Of a DNA stretch of 49,760 nt, positions 19,771 to 28,032 are shown in pieces; position 1 is the first letter of the stretch, and every line of letters begins with the position of its first letter. The translations under genes and the position numbers were made by a program. This DNA is from Thermaceae bacterium (GTDB lineage: Bacteria > Deinococcota > Deinococci > Deinococcales > Marinithermaceae), in the NCBI GenBank assembly GCA_026981865.1, contig JALSIA010000183.1, positions 1 to 49,760 on the forward strand, given 5' to 3'. The notes beneath the pieces are model-generated. The model was not told where the DNA came from, did not search any database, and saw nothing but the letters and a program-made list of their open reading frames with translations.

Positions 19771-22749
19771 TTATTGCTCATTGCTTTCTGAACGACTGAC
19801 GCTATCAGTTTTCAGTATATCTTTATATACAAGTAAAAATATCTTTTCTTTCACTACTTGACCAAATTCCTCATCATCATTAATTCGCTTGAACATCTGG
19901 AAATTTCTGTCAATCATTGCTTGTAAGGTCATTTTAAATAGCGCATCGTACAATAAGCGGACGCTCTCTGGTGGGTTGATTCTTGCGCTTGCTTGCAAAC
20001 TTTCATTTGCGGCAAGGCGAGCTTTCAGCTCTGCGAAGAAGACGCGGTCAGCTTCGGTAAATTCCGTACCAAAGCGCTCGTTGATTTCCTGGATGACTTG
20101 CGAGAGAGCGGTCTTCTCCGGATCGGTTAAGCCACTTACGTCTAGGTCTGAGAGCGCTTTCAGTTGCCCTTCATTGCTGGGTATCTGGATGCTTCCGCTG
20201 TAAGTCTGCTCGATACGATAATTTTCTAAATCAACTAGGTCGTGTAAAGACAACTGCTCACGGGATCGTTCTCTTGGCAAGGCGCGGATGAGCAGACGGG
20301 CAAAGAGATAGAGCCGCTCCAGTGCGGCATCCTGAAAGGTGATGATCTGCGAAAGGAAGGCGTATGCGTTGATGTAGGCGCGTAAACGATGTTTGAAACG
20401 GATGCGTTCTTCCACAGCGGCGATGTATTTGTATTGTTCGACAACCTCTCGCAAGAGCGGCTGCAATTTTGCAGCTTTTTCACCTTTGCGCAGGTACAGT
20501 TCGGCAATTTCAGCTGCCTGCTTGGGCGTATACAGGCCAAAGGCTTCCAATTCATCTTGCAGGTCGTAGAGTTTGTTGGGGTCGGTGGCATGGCTCAGAA
20601 TGGTGGCTTCGTAGTAGGGGGCGAAGGCCCGCTCGATGTCTTCCACGCGGTTGACGAAATCCAGCACCATGGTATCGGTTTTGCGCATATGGATGCGGTT
20701 GAGGCGGCTGAGGGTCTGCACGGCGTGGACGCCGGCCAATTTCTTGTCCACGTACATCGTATGGAGCAGCGGCTGGTCGAAGCCGGTCTGGAATTTCTCC
20801 GCCACGATGAGGAAGCGGTATTCGGGGTTTTCGAACTGCCTGACGGTCTGACTTTCGGGGAAGCCGTTCATCTGAGATTCGGTGTAATCCAGCCCGTGAT
20901 AGTGGACTGTGCCGGAGAAAGCCACTAACGCCTTGATGGGGTAGCCCTGTTTTTTCAGATAGGCATCGAAAGCCTGTTTGTATAACACGGCGTGCAAACG
21001 GCTGGCAGTGACCACCATCGCCTTGGCCCGCCCTTCACCCTGATCGTTCGGGATTTTATGGCGCACGTTTTCCCAGAAATGTTCGACCATCACTTTGGTT
21101 TTGTGGGCGATGGTGAAGCGGTGAATGTTGACGTACCGCTTCAGCAGGCTGATGGCTTTGCTTTTTTCCACGCGCGGGTCGTTGGCAGCCGTTTTTAGCA
21201 GGTTGAAGTAGGTTTCGAAGGTGGTGTAGTTTTGCAGCACGTCGAGGATGAAGCCTTCTTCGATGGCCTGGCGCATCGTGTACAGATGAAAGGGGCGGAA
21301 CGTGCCGCCCGGCTGGGGAACGCCGAACAGTTCCAGAGTCTTTTGTTTGGGCGTGGCGGTGAAGGCGAAGAAACTCAGGTTCGGTTGCCGCTTGCGCGCC
21401 GCCATACTGCGGTTGATCAGGTCTTCTCCGGTTGGTTCTTCCATTTCGCTCTCGAGGTGCTCGGCTTCTTCCAAACTTTCGGCACGCAAAACTTCCTTTA
21501 GGCTTTTGGTGGCTTCGCCGGTCTGCGAGGAGTGGGCTTCGTCCACGATGACGGCAAAGGCGCGCCCCGGCAGGGATTGCACCTTGTCCAGCACGAAGGG
21601 GAATTTTTGCAGGGTGCTGACGATGATGTCGGCGCCTTCCGTCAGGGCTTCGGCTAATTGGGTGCTGTCTTTGTCGATCACGCGCACCACGCCGGGCACC
21701 TGCTCGAACTGGCGCACGGCGTTTTGCAATTGCTTGTCGAGCACGCGGCGGTCGGTGATGATGATGACCGAGTCGAAGACGCGGCGATTTTGGTCGTCGT
21801 GTAAGGACGCTAGCCGGTGCGCTGTCCAGGCAATAGTGTTGCTCTTGCCGCTGCCAGCACTGTGCTGGATGAGGTACTGCTGTCCGGGGCCATGCGCGCG
21901 GGTGTGGGCCACTAGTTTGCGCACCGCGTCGCGCTGGTGGTAACGGGGGAAGATCAGTTTGGCTCGCTGGTCGCCGTTTTCGATGTGGATAAAACTGCCC
22001 ACCAGTTCCAGCACGCTATCCGGGGCGAAAACGTCCTCCCACAGGTAGGCGCTGGCGTAGCCGTCCGGGTTGGGCGGGTTGCCCGCGCCGCCATTGTACC
22101 CGCGATTGAAGGGTAGAAAACGGGTACACTTGCCTTCCAGTTTGGTGGTCAGCCAGACTTCGTCGTTGTCCACGGCAAAGTGCGCTAGGCAGCGGCGGAA
22201 TTGCAGCAGGGGTTCGCCTTTGGGTGGGCGATCGTTGCGGTATTGCTTTCTGGCATCTTCCACCGTCTGGCCGGTGAGTTTGTTCTTCAGTTCCATGGTG
22301 AAGAGGGGCAGGCCGTTGAGGAAAAGCACCAGGTCAATTGCATCGCGGGTTTCGGCCTGGCTGTAACGGCACTGGCGGATGACGGAGAAGATGTTTTTGC
22401 GGTAGCGTTCCTGATGCGCTGGGTTGAGGGTGGTGGCCGGTTTGAAGTAGGCCAGTTGGAAGTAGCAGCCCGAATCTTTCACGCCGCGGCGGAGGACATC
22501 CAGCGTGCCACGGCGCTGAATTTCGCGCACTAGGCGGCGTTTGAATTTTTCTACGGTTTGGCTGCCGTGTTGTTTTTGCAGATCGCGCCAGGTGTCAAGT
22601 TGGGTGGCGGTGATGAATTCCAGCACCAAATCCCAGTCCAGGGCAGCGGCGCGGTCGTAGTGCACCTTGCTCTCGCGCTGGCGGTAGCCGTGGATGCCGG
22701 TCAGATGCTCGACGACATAGGTTTCAAAGGCATATTCGGATATGTCCAT
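19771..22749 (-). CDS. hsdR: type I restriction enzyme, R subunit
   Basis: A 992-residue DNA-translocating nuclease of a type I restriction complex (R2M2S). The N-terminal PD-(D/E)xK nuclease has Asp139 and Glu153-x-Lys155 (FTMELKN), with a QY pair at 169-170. The SF2 motor follows: Walker A HSAGSGKS (296-303), IITDRRVLDKQL, DEAH (403-406), FAFTATPKQKTL, and the second RecA lobe with LIVAEKFQTGFDQPLLHTMY and VQTLSRLNRIH. The C-terminal 250 residues are helical and should contact the methylase core. It is the last gene of the hsdM-hsdS-X-hsdR operon, starting 11 bp after X. All motifs look intact. Confidence 0.96.
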   Translation of the reverse strand: MDISEYAFETYVVEHLTGIHGYRQRESKVHYDRAAALDWDLVLEFITATQLDTWRDLQKQHGSQTVEKFKRRLVREIQRRGTLDVLRRGVKDSGCYFQLAYFKPATTLNPAHQERYRKNIFSVIRQCRYSQAETRDAIDLVLFLNGLPLFTMELKNKLTGQTVEDARKQYRNDRPPKGEPLLQFRRCLAHFAVDNDEVWLTTKLEGKCTRFLPFNRGYNGGAGNPPNPDGYASAYLWEDVFAPDSVLELVGSFIHIENGDQRAKLIFPRYHQRDAVRKLVAHTRAHGPGQQYLIQHSAGSGKSNTIAWTAHRLASLHDDQNRRVFDSVIIITDRRVLDKQLQNAVRQFEQVPGVVRVIDKDSTQLAEALTEGADIIVSTLQKFPFVLDKVQSLPGRAFAVIVDEAHSSQTGEATKSLKEVLRAESLEEAEHLESEMEEPTGEDLINRSMAARKRQPNLSFFAFTATPKQKTLELFGVPQPGGTFRPFHLYTMRQAIEEGFILDVLQNYTTFETYFNLLKTAANDPRVEKSKAISLLKRYVNIHRFTIAHKTKVMVEHFWENVRHKIPNDQGEGRAKAMVVTASRLHAVLYKQAFDAYLKKQGYPIKALVAFSGTVHYHGLDYTESQMNGFPESQTVRQFENPEYRFLIVAEKFQTGFDQPLLHTMYVDKKLAGVHAVQTLSRLNRIHMRKTDTMVLDFVNRVEDIERAFAPYYEATILSHATDPNKLYDLQDELEAFGLYTPKQAAEIAELYLRKGEKAAKLQPLLREVVEQYKYIAAVEERIRFKHRLRAYINAYAFLSQIITFQDAALERLYLFARLLIRALPRERSREQLSLHDLVDLENYRIEQTYSGSIQIPSNEGQLKALSDLDVSGLTDPEKTALSQVIQEINERFGTEFTEADRVFFAELKARLAANESLQASARINPPESVRLLYDALFKMTLQAMIDRNFQMFKRINDDEEFGQVVKEKIFLLVYKDILKTDSVSRSESNEQ

Positions 22750-22760
22750 AAACTACCCCA

Positions 22761-23750
22761 TTAAGGCGCTTCCAAGAGGTCATTGATTTCATCCAGCTGT
22801 TGCTGCAAAATAGCCACTAAACGCTGCTTGTCCGAGCGCTCCTCGTGATGCTTGCGCTGTGGTCGGCTCATATTGTCAATCTGGATAATTCTGTTTCGTA
22901 GTTCAGCAATTTTGTTTTCAAATTGTTCGCGCAAAGCACGGAAGAAGCGGTCGCTGACGGTGTGCACCAGGCTGTGTTCTACCGAACGGCGTTCGATATC
23001 GTAGCGGTGATTGCGCTTCAACTGCTCTAGCGCGTTGTCATAAGGTTCCACTACTTCCCGCTGACCCCCAAAGGCGGCGCGCTTCAGGCGCAATACCCCA
23101 ATCTGGCAGCGCACTGTGTTGTTGGCCTGTACGTGATTCAACCAATCGGGAAAGAGTTGCTCCATCAGATCAAACATACCGCATAAGGCGCGCAGGCATT
23201 TGTCGTCGTCAATGGTCAGGCCGCTTTGCTGGTGGTCGTGGTAAAACTGGTTGCGCAGTCGGTGGCGGTGCAGGGCGTCATCCAGCAGGGCAATGGCGGG
23301 ATGCGGGCTGCTATTCGGCGAGGATGAGAAAAAGGGCTTGACTTCATCAATCACGCTGTCGAAAGTATTGAAGGTATCGGGTCTGTTGGCGCTCCAGTGG
23401 CGAATGAGTGGGAAAGGGGCAATCAAGTTTTGGAAATCGGTAATCGCAGCAGAGTTGTTTTGCGGGTTTCTTCCCAGGCTGGTGCAAACTTCGTTTTCAT
23501 CAATTTCTTCTTCAAAGTACCGTTGCAAGGCCCTGCGATGTCTAGCGGTTGTTACCCAGCCAGCCTGCTCCAATGCCTGTAAACATTGCTCCCGCTGCTC
23601 CAGCGCCTTTTCCTGCAAAAAGGCCTTCAGTGCCAGTTCGATGATCTCATCCACCAGGATGAAGGCGGTGCGCACGCGGCCGGGCGCGGTGATGAAATAG
23701 ACTTCGTTGGTGGTTTGAATCAGGTCAAGGATATCGTCGAGGCGTGACAT
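22761..23750 (-). CDS. HEPN-motif protein embedded in the type I RM operon
   Basis: A 329-residue protein I do not recognise as a named family. It begins with a helix resembling HEPN helix 1 (AFILVDEIIELALKAFLQEK, residues 29-48). Later, LLDDALHRHRLRNQFYHDHQ (155-174) contains R166-N167-x3-H171, the R-x4-H active-site motif of HEPN ribonucleases with the common Asn after Arg. A further long helix follows (CLRALCGMFDLMEQLFPDW). The C-terminal third is helical and charged, ending in a probable coiled coil (about 265-325). It sits between hsdS (3-bp gap) and hsdR (11-bp gap), so it is cotranscribed with them. Anticodon nucleases such as PrrC and RloC are known HEPN toxins tied to type I RM. A similar guard role is an inference. 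Confidence 0.6.
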   Translation of the reverse strand: MSRLDDILDLIQTTNEVYFITAPGRVRTAFILVDEIIELALKAFLQEKALEQREQCLQALEQAGWVTTARHRRALQRYFEEEIDENEVCTSLGRNPQNNSAAITDFQNLIAPFPLIRHWSANRPDTFNTFDSVIDEVKPFFSSSPNSSPHPAIALLDDALHRHRLRNQFYHDHQQSGLTIDDDKCLRALCGMFDLMEQLFPDWLNHVQANNTVRCQIGVLRLKRAAFGGQREVVEPYDNALEQLKRNHRYDIERRSVEHSLVHTVSDRFFRALREQFENKIAELRNRIIQIDNMSRPQRKHHEERSDKQRLVAILQQQLDEINDLLEAP

Positions 23751-23753
23751 AGG

Positions 23754-25088
23754 CTACCCCTGCTCTCGCACGTCAATCTTCCCCGTCACCGCGGCGGAGA
23801 TGAGGGCCGCGCGCTGCTGCTGCAAGAGGGCGATACTCTCTTCGATTTTGGCAATCAGGGCGTCAATGCGGGCGGTTTCGCGGTCGAGGAAGGCGGCGAT
23901 GGCGCGCTGTTCGGGGAGGGGAGGCCATCCGTGCTTTATCTTCAAAATGACATTAGGCCTCGTTCTTTGGTGGCTTCTTGTAGCAGAATTGACAGTTGAG
24001 TCAAGGTATTGTCGAGAACTTTCAGAGCGGTAAAGATATTCTACAAATTTCAAATCGCAGGCCCCTTTGGATGCTAATGCCACAAATTCTACGGAGGCAA
24101 GCGTGACAATAGGTTTTGGGGTTGCAATAGTAATCGTGCTTTTGCGGGGGTTTAACTTGGAAACCAATACACATGGTTCTTGAATAAGTATTTTCGCACT
24201 GTCAATCTGTTCTATGTCAACAAGTTCTCCATTCCCCGATTGTTGAACGGAGGGAATTGAATACAGAAACGCTTGTTGTGTAGATGTGGCAATAGGCCAA
24301 ACAGTTTTTCCGATGGGTTTCAAATAGGCAATTGCTGGTGCTACCTCCCAATGCGCGGGGATCTCCCCCAGCCATTCGACGCCGCTGTCCTTCTGCGGTG
24401 CGGTGGGGTTCAAGCCTTTGGTGACGGCGTGGCTGATGAGGGCGGTGCGCTGGCGGCGCAGCAGGTCGATTAACTCGCGCTTGTGGGCGATCAGGGCGTC
24501 AATGCGGGCGGTCTCGCGGTCGAGGAAGGCGGCGATGGCGCCCTGTTCGGGGAGGGGGGGGAGCACTATCAGAGCATCGCCCAATGCCCGTTTGCCCAAG
24601 CCATACCGAGTTATGCCCGATGCTTCTATCTGGAAATGATAATTGATATGGGCTGCCTGAAACGATCTGAACAAGTAATTGGGATCTATATGCGGTGAAC
24701 TTGGTCTGATAAGGGCTAAATGATAGCCACAAATTACGTTGTCCAGCGGTTCGGGAACAAAAGCAGGGATGGCAATATCCTTCCAATCTTCAGAATCCTT
24801 CGTCAAAATAATGTCGCCAGGTCGGAGTAAAAACTTTCTGATTTCTTCAGGTTTAGCCGTGACCTCCATAAACTCAAGGTCGTTGACGATGTGGTCGTTC
24901 TTGTAAACATCTACATAGTTACACTGGCGTACCGGAATTTCATCTTCCTTGACGCGTTTGTCAACGTTGCTGTAGATAATGGAAGACACAAACTTTAACC
25001 GCCGCACATCCCAATGCGCTGGGATTTTCCCCAGCCATTCGACGCCGCTGTCCTTGTATGTCGAATAGGCTCGGTACCTGCGCTTCAT
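23754..25088 (-). CDS. hsdS: type I restriction-modification specificity subunit
   Basis: A 444-residue DNA-recognition subunit with two target-recognition domains. Each half begins with the conserved KDSGVEWLGxIPAHW and ends in a long helix starting LPEQxAIAAFLDRETARIDA. These are the conserved repeats that place the two domains in circular pseudo-symmetry. The first recognition domain spans about residues 30-175 and the second about 245-390; they are not similar to each other, so a bipartite asymmetric target is expected. Start ATG overlaps the hsdM stop (ATGA). The two helix-coding segments are nearly identical at DNA level (see the repeat entry). Confidence 0.95.
   Translation of the reverse strand: MKRRYRAYSTYKDSGVEWLGKIPAHWDVRRLKFVSSIIYSNVDKRVKEDEIPVRQCNYVDVYKNDHIVNDLEFMEVTAKPEEIRKFLLRPGDIILTKDSEDWKDIAIPAFVPEPLDNVICGYHLALIRPSSPHIDPNYLFRSFQAAHINYHFQIEASGITRYGLGKRALGDALIVLPPLPEQGAIAAFLDRETARIDALIAHKRELIDLLRRQRTALISHAVTKGLNPTAPQKDSGVEWLGEIPAHWEVAPAIAYLKPIGKTVWPIATSTQQAFLYSIPSVQQSGNGELVDIEQIDSAKILIQEPCVLVSKLNPRKSTITIATPKPIVTLASVEFVALASKGACDLKFVEYLYRSESSRQYLDSTVNSATRSHQRTRPNVILKIKHGWPPLPEQRAIAAFLDRETARIDALIAKIEESIALLQQQRAALISAAVTGKIDVREQG
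23854..24557 (-). repeat. pair of 68-bp direct repeats inside hsdS
   Basis: 23854-23921 and 24490-24557 differ at only about two positions. They are 636 bp apart, an exact multiple of three (212 codons), so recombination between them keeps the frame. A second, shorter repeated pair lies at about 24355-24393 and 25017-25055. Confidence 0.85.
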
Positions 25089-27157
25089 GGCCGATCTTCC
25101 AGCAGTTGAGCTATTTCGCGTTCCTTTTCTGCTATCTGGCGCGCAAGTTCTTCTGGGTGCGGCGGCGGGGTGTATTTGTAGAAATAGCGGTTGAAGTTGA
25201 TTTCATAGCCCACCACGCCGACCTGTCCATCTTGCTTGTCATGGTAGGTTTCGTCAATCCAGGCGTCCGGGACGTAGGGTTTGACTTCGCGCTCGAAGTA
25301 AGCGAAGACGTTTTCCCTGAGAGGCACGTCTTCATCGTAAATCGAGGGGGCGTACTGCAAAGGCACATTCTCGTAATCGCGCAACTCGGTGTCCGGCTCC
25401 CAGCCGCCCTGCTTGGCAGGCACAGGCAGCGCGGTTTCGTCGCGCTCGGTGAGGGCGTTCAAAATGGCCTTGCGCAGGGAAGCCGAAACCTTGAAATCCA
25501 GCGAGCGCAGCGCGTCCTCCAGCCACGCCCGATATTCCGCCGGGTCCTTGCTCATCCGGTCGGGTAGTGCCCGCAGCGCTTCAAGGGTAGCCTGCTGCTG
25601 GCGCTCGCCTTCTCGCCGGGCGGCTTCTATTGCCTCAGGGTCTTTCTTGCGTGTTTTCGTCAGGTTTTGGAACGCCTTCTCTTCCCTCAGCCGTTCTATT
25701 CGTTCCGGTGTGGCGTGGAAGTTGAGCCGCAGGGGGCGCTCGATGCGCACGCGACGGTAGCCAAAGTCGGCGTTCTCAAAGATGCGGCAAAGTTCGTTCT
25801 CTTCCATTGCCTTGTACAGTTCGACGATACGCTCCCGGTGGTGGGGGGTGATGTAGCGCCGCTTGTTGCCCAGGCTGCGTGGGGTCATCGGGTCCCAGAA
25901 ATCCACGGCGTTAATCAACTGCACCTTGCCCTTGCGGCGGGCGCTCTTGCGGTTGGTCACAATCCAGATATAGGTAGCGATGCCAGTATTGTAGAACAGC
26001 TGCTCCGGCAGTGCGACGATACCTTCCAGCCAGTCATTTTCGATGATCCAGCGGCGAATTTCGCTCTCGCCGCTGCCAGCGTCGCCGGTGAAGAGGGTTG
26101 AGCCGTTGAAGATGATGGCGATTCGGCTGCCCACTTCGTCTTCAAAGCGCTTGGCAAGCATGTGCTGAAGGAAAAGGAAAGAACCGTCAGTGATGCGCGG
26201 CAGGCCGGCCCCGAAGCGCCCTTCGTGCCCAAGCGCCTCGTGCTCGTTCTTGATTATGTACTCGTACTTCTTCCACTCCACGCCAAAGGGCGGGTTGGAG
26301 AGCATCAGGCGGAAGCGCTTGCGCTTGTGTCCGTCTTCGGTGAAACTGTTGCCGAAGGCCAGGAGACCGGGGTCTTCGCCTTTGAGCAGCAGGTCGGCCT
26401 TGGCCACCGCATAGGAGGTGGGATTAATTTCCTGCCCAAAGAGGAAGACCTTGCCCGGGTCCTGCCCGTGGTTGCGGGTGACGCCCTTTTTGGCTTCGGA
26501 GAGCATTCCACCGGTGCCACAGGCTGGGTCGTAAATTTCCACGATTTTGTCGGGGCCGAGGAAGTCTTCTGGGTTCTCACTGAGTAGCAAATCCACCATT
26601 AGTTCTATGACTTCACGCGGGGTGAAGTGTTCGCCAGCGGTCTCGTTGTACTGCTCACTAAAGCGGCGGATGAGTTCTTCAAAAATGTTGCCCATCCCAA
26701 TGTTGTCCACCCGGTCGGGATGTAAATCTACCTGCTCGAACGCCTTGAGCAGGTGATAGAGCAGATCCGCGGAGTGCAGGCGGGACACCTGGCGGCGGAA
26801 GTCGAACTTCTCGATGATGTCAAGCACTTCTGGGCTAAAGCCATTGAGGTAGGTGATGAAGTTTTGCTGCAGGTCGCCAGGGGCGTCTAGTAGACGATGC
26901 CAGTCAAACTCTGAGTAGTTGTAGACAAGTGAGCCACCCGCTTTGGCGGTGAGCACCGAATGCAGGTTCTCCAGTTTGCCTTTGTATTGCTCATAGGCTT
27001 TGCGCACCGCCGCCCTGGTGGGCTCCACCGCTTGGTCTAGGCGACGTAGGACCACCAGCGGTAGGATGACATCGGCATATTCGTGGGGCTTGTAGTCGCC
27101 GCGAAGCAAGTTGGCGAGGTTCCAGATAAGATCTGTCTTTTTTTGATAATCACCCAT
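25085..27157 (-). CDS. hsdM: type I restriction-modification DNA methyltransferase subunit
   Basis: A 690-residue N6-adenine methylase subunit, longer than the classic roughly 500. An N-terminal HsdM helical domain (LANLLRGDYKPHEYADVILP) precedes the catalytic domain. The SAM-binding motif I is DPACGTGGML (210-219) and the catalytic motif IV is NPPF (288-291). EHFTPREVIELMVDLLL lies upstream of motif I. After the catalytic domain about 200 extra residues follow, rich in charged helices and ending in a coiled-coil-like QIAEKEREIAQLLEDRP. It is the first gene of the operon; no strong Shine-Dalgarno sequence or promoter could be identified before the ATG at 27157. Confidence 0.95.
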   Translation of the reverse strand: MGDYQKKTDLIWNLANLLRGDYKPHEYADVILPLVVLRRLDQAVEPTRAAVRKAYEQYKGKLENLHSVLTAKAGGSLVYNYSEFDWHRLLDAPGDLQQNFITYLNGFSPEVLDIIEKFDFRRQVSRLHSADLLYHLLKAFEQVDLHPDRVDNIGMGNIFEELIRRFSEQYNETAGEHFTPREVIELMVDLLLSENPEDFLGPDKIVEIYDPACGTGGMLSEAKKGVTRNHGQDPGKVFLFGQEINPTSYAVAKADLLLKGEDPGLLAFGNSFTEDGHKRKRFRLMLSNPPFGVEWKKYEYIIKNEHEALGHEGRFGAGLPRITDGSFLFLQHMLAKRFEDEVGSRIAIIFNGSTLFTGDAGSGESEIRRWIIENDWLEGIVALPEQLFYNTGIATYIWIVTNRKSARRKGKVQLINAVDFWDPMTPRSLGNKRRYITPHHRERIVELYKAMEENELCRIFENADFGYRRVRIERPLRLNFHATPERIERLREEKAFQNLTKTRKKDPEAIEAARREGERQQQATLEALRALPDRMSKDPAEYRAWLEDALRSLDFKVSASLRKAILNALTERDETALPVPAKQGGWEPDTELRDYENVPLQYAPSIYDEDVPLRENVFAYFEREVKPYVPDAWIDETYHDKQDGQVGVVGYEINFNRYFYKYTPPPHPEELARQIAEKEREIAQLLEDRP

Positions 27158-27450
27158 GGATATACACCCTGTTTGTTATGCTAGTGGTTTGCTAGGCTGG
27201 TGTGCTGAGGTTGGCCATACGCATGATTCAGGAGAAAGCGATAACCAGGGGTGCAGGATTCGAAGGCAGTTGGCAACAACTAAATTTCACATACCTCTTA
27301 CAGTGGTACCATGTTCCCATTACAACTATCCTACATCATTGTGCGCGGCCATTTCAAGCGGCGATCAAGATGCAAGGAAGTTGCCACATCCTAGCCCGGG
27401 CTCCTTAACAGGGCACTACGACGCTCGCAACGCATCGAGGGCTATGCGCG
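27158..27450. other. right junction of the low-GC island, no gene
   Basis: About 290 bp of mixed, lower-GC sequence between hsdM and the tRNA promoter. Short open frames have no recognisable product. It may include the hsdM promoter, but no clear -35/-10 pair stands out. Confidence 0.4.
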
Positions 27451-27479
27451 TTGTCAAAGACGGCGCGATTTGATATAGT
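27451..27479 (+). promoter_or_regulatory. promoter of tRNA-Asn
   Basis: TTGTCA (27451-27456), a 17-bp spacer and TATAGT (27474-27479), about 21 bp before the tRNA 5' end. Confidence 0.8.
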
Positions 27480-27500
27480 AGCCCTTGCCTGGCGCCGCGG

Positions 27501-27576
27501 TCCGCGGTAGCTCAGCTGGTAGAGCGGTCGGCTGTTAACCGATTGGTCGCAGGTTCGAGTCCTGCCCGCGGAGCCA
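27501..27576 (+). tRNA. tRNA-Asn (GTT)
   Basis: A 76-nt cloverleaf. The acceptor TCCGCGG (27501-27507) pairs with CCGCGGA (27566-27572), discriminator G, and an encoded CCA. The D arm is GCTCAGCTGGTAGAGC, the anticodon loop CTGTTAA has GTT at 27534-27536, and the T arm has GGTTCGAGTCC. The low-GC island lies on its 5' side. Confidence 0.97.
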
Positions 27577-27606
27577 GAAAACGCCCGTCCCCGCAAGGGG
27601 GCGGGC
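27577..27606 (-). terminator. terminator of the DUF3147 gene
   Basis: Minus strand: GCCCGCCCCC-TTGC-GGGGACGGGC stem (27583-27606) followed by GTTTTC. It lies between the tRNA and the convergent gene. Confidence 0.7.
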
Positions 27607-27611
27607 CTGCG

Positions 27612-27956
27612 TTAGGAGGCGTCGAAGCGCCGCAGCAAGGCGAGGGTGCCCGCGTACGCCAGCGCCGTGAGGCCCAGGCCCAGGCCCAGCGCCGCGAAGA
27701 AGTTCAACCCCGCGCGCAGCAGCCAGGGGAGCGCCAAGAAGAGCGCCAGCGAGGGCAGCACCAGCCAGAAGACGTCCTGTGCGAAGGCCGCGACGCGTTC
27801 CGGATCGCGGGTCTCCAGATAGAGCCAGACCATCGCCAGCACCGAGACCAGCGGCACCGAGGCGAGCAGCGCGCCCAGCAAGGTGCTGCGCCGCGCGATC
27901 TCCGAGGCGAGCACGATGAGCAGGGCGCTGACGATCAGCTTGACCAGGTAGGGCAC
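27612..27956 (-). CDS. DUF3147-type small membrane protein
   Basis: A 114-residue protein with four hydrophobic segments (PYLVKLIVSALLIVLASEIA, LLGALLASVPLVSVLAMVW, LVLPSLALFLALPWLL, and LGLGLTALAYAGTLALL). The EIARRSTLLGALLASVP segment matches the DUF3147 pattern. Its function is unknown; location is the inner membrane. It has its own terminator and is flanked by a strong palindrome on the other side. Confidence 0.7.
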   Translation of the reverse strand: MPYLVKLIVSALLIVLASEIARRSTLLGALLASVPLVSVLAMVWLYLETRDPERVAAFAQDVFWLVLPSLALFLALPWLLRAGLNFFAALGLGLGLTALAYAGTLALLRRFDAS

Positions 27957-27990
27957 GTCGGGACCTCGGTACCAGGCTACCGCAAGAAGG

Positions 27991-28016
27991 CGGCCCCCGG
28001 CAGCTGCCGGGGGCCG
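27991..28016 (-). terminator. terminator of the protease gene
   Basis: Perfect palindrome CGGCCCCCGGCAG/CTGCCGGGGGCCG; on the minus strand it is followed by CCTTCTTGC. Confidence 0.7.
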
Positions 28017-28032
28017 CGTCGGGTGCCGTGGA

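Noticed and set aside
27158-27500. Short open frames upstream of tRNA-Asn on the plus strand
   Set aside because: No recognisable motif, poor start context and they overlap the tRNA promoter region.
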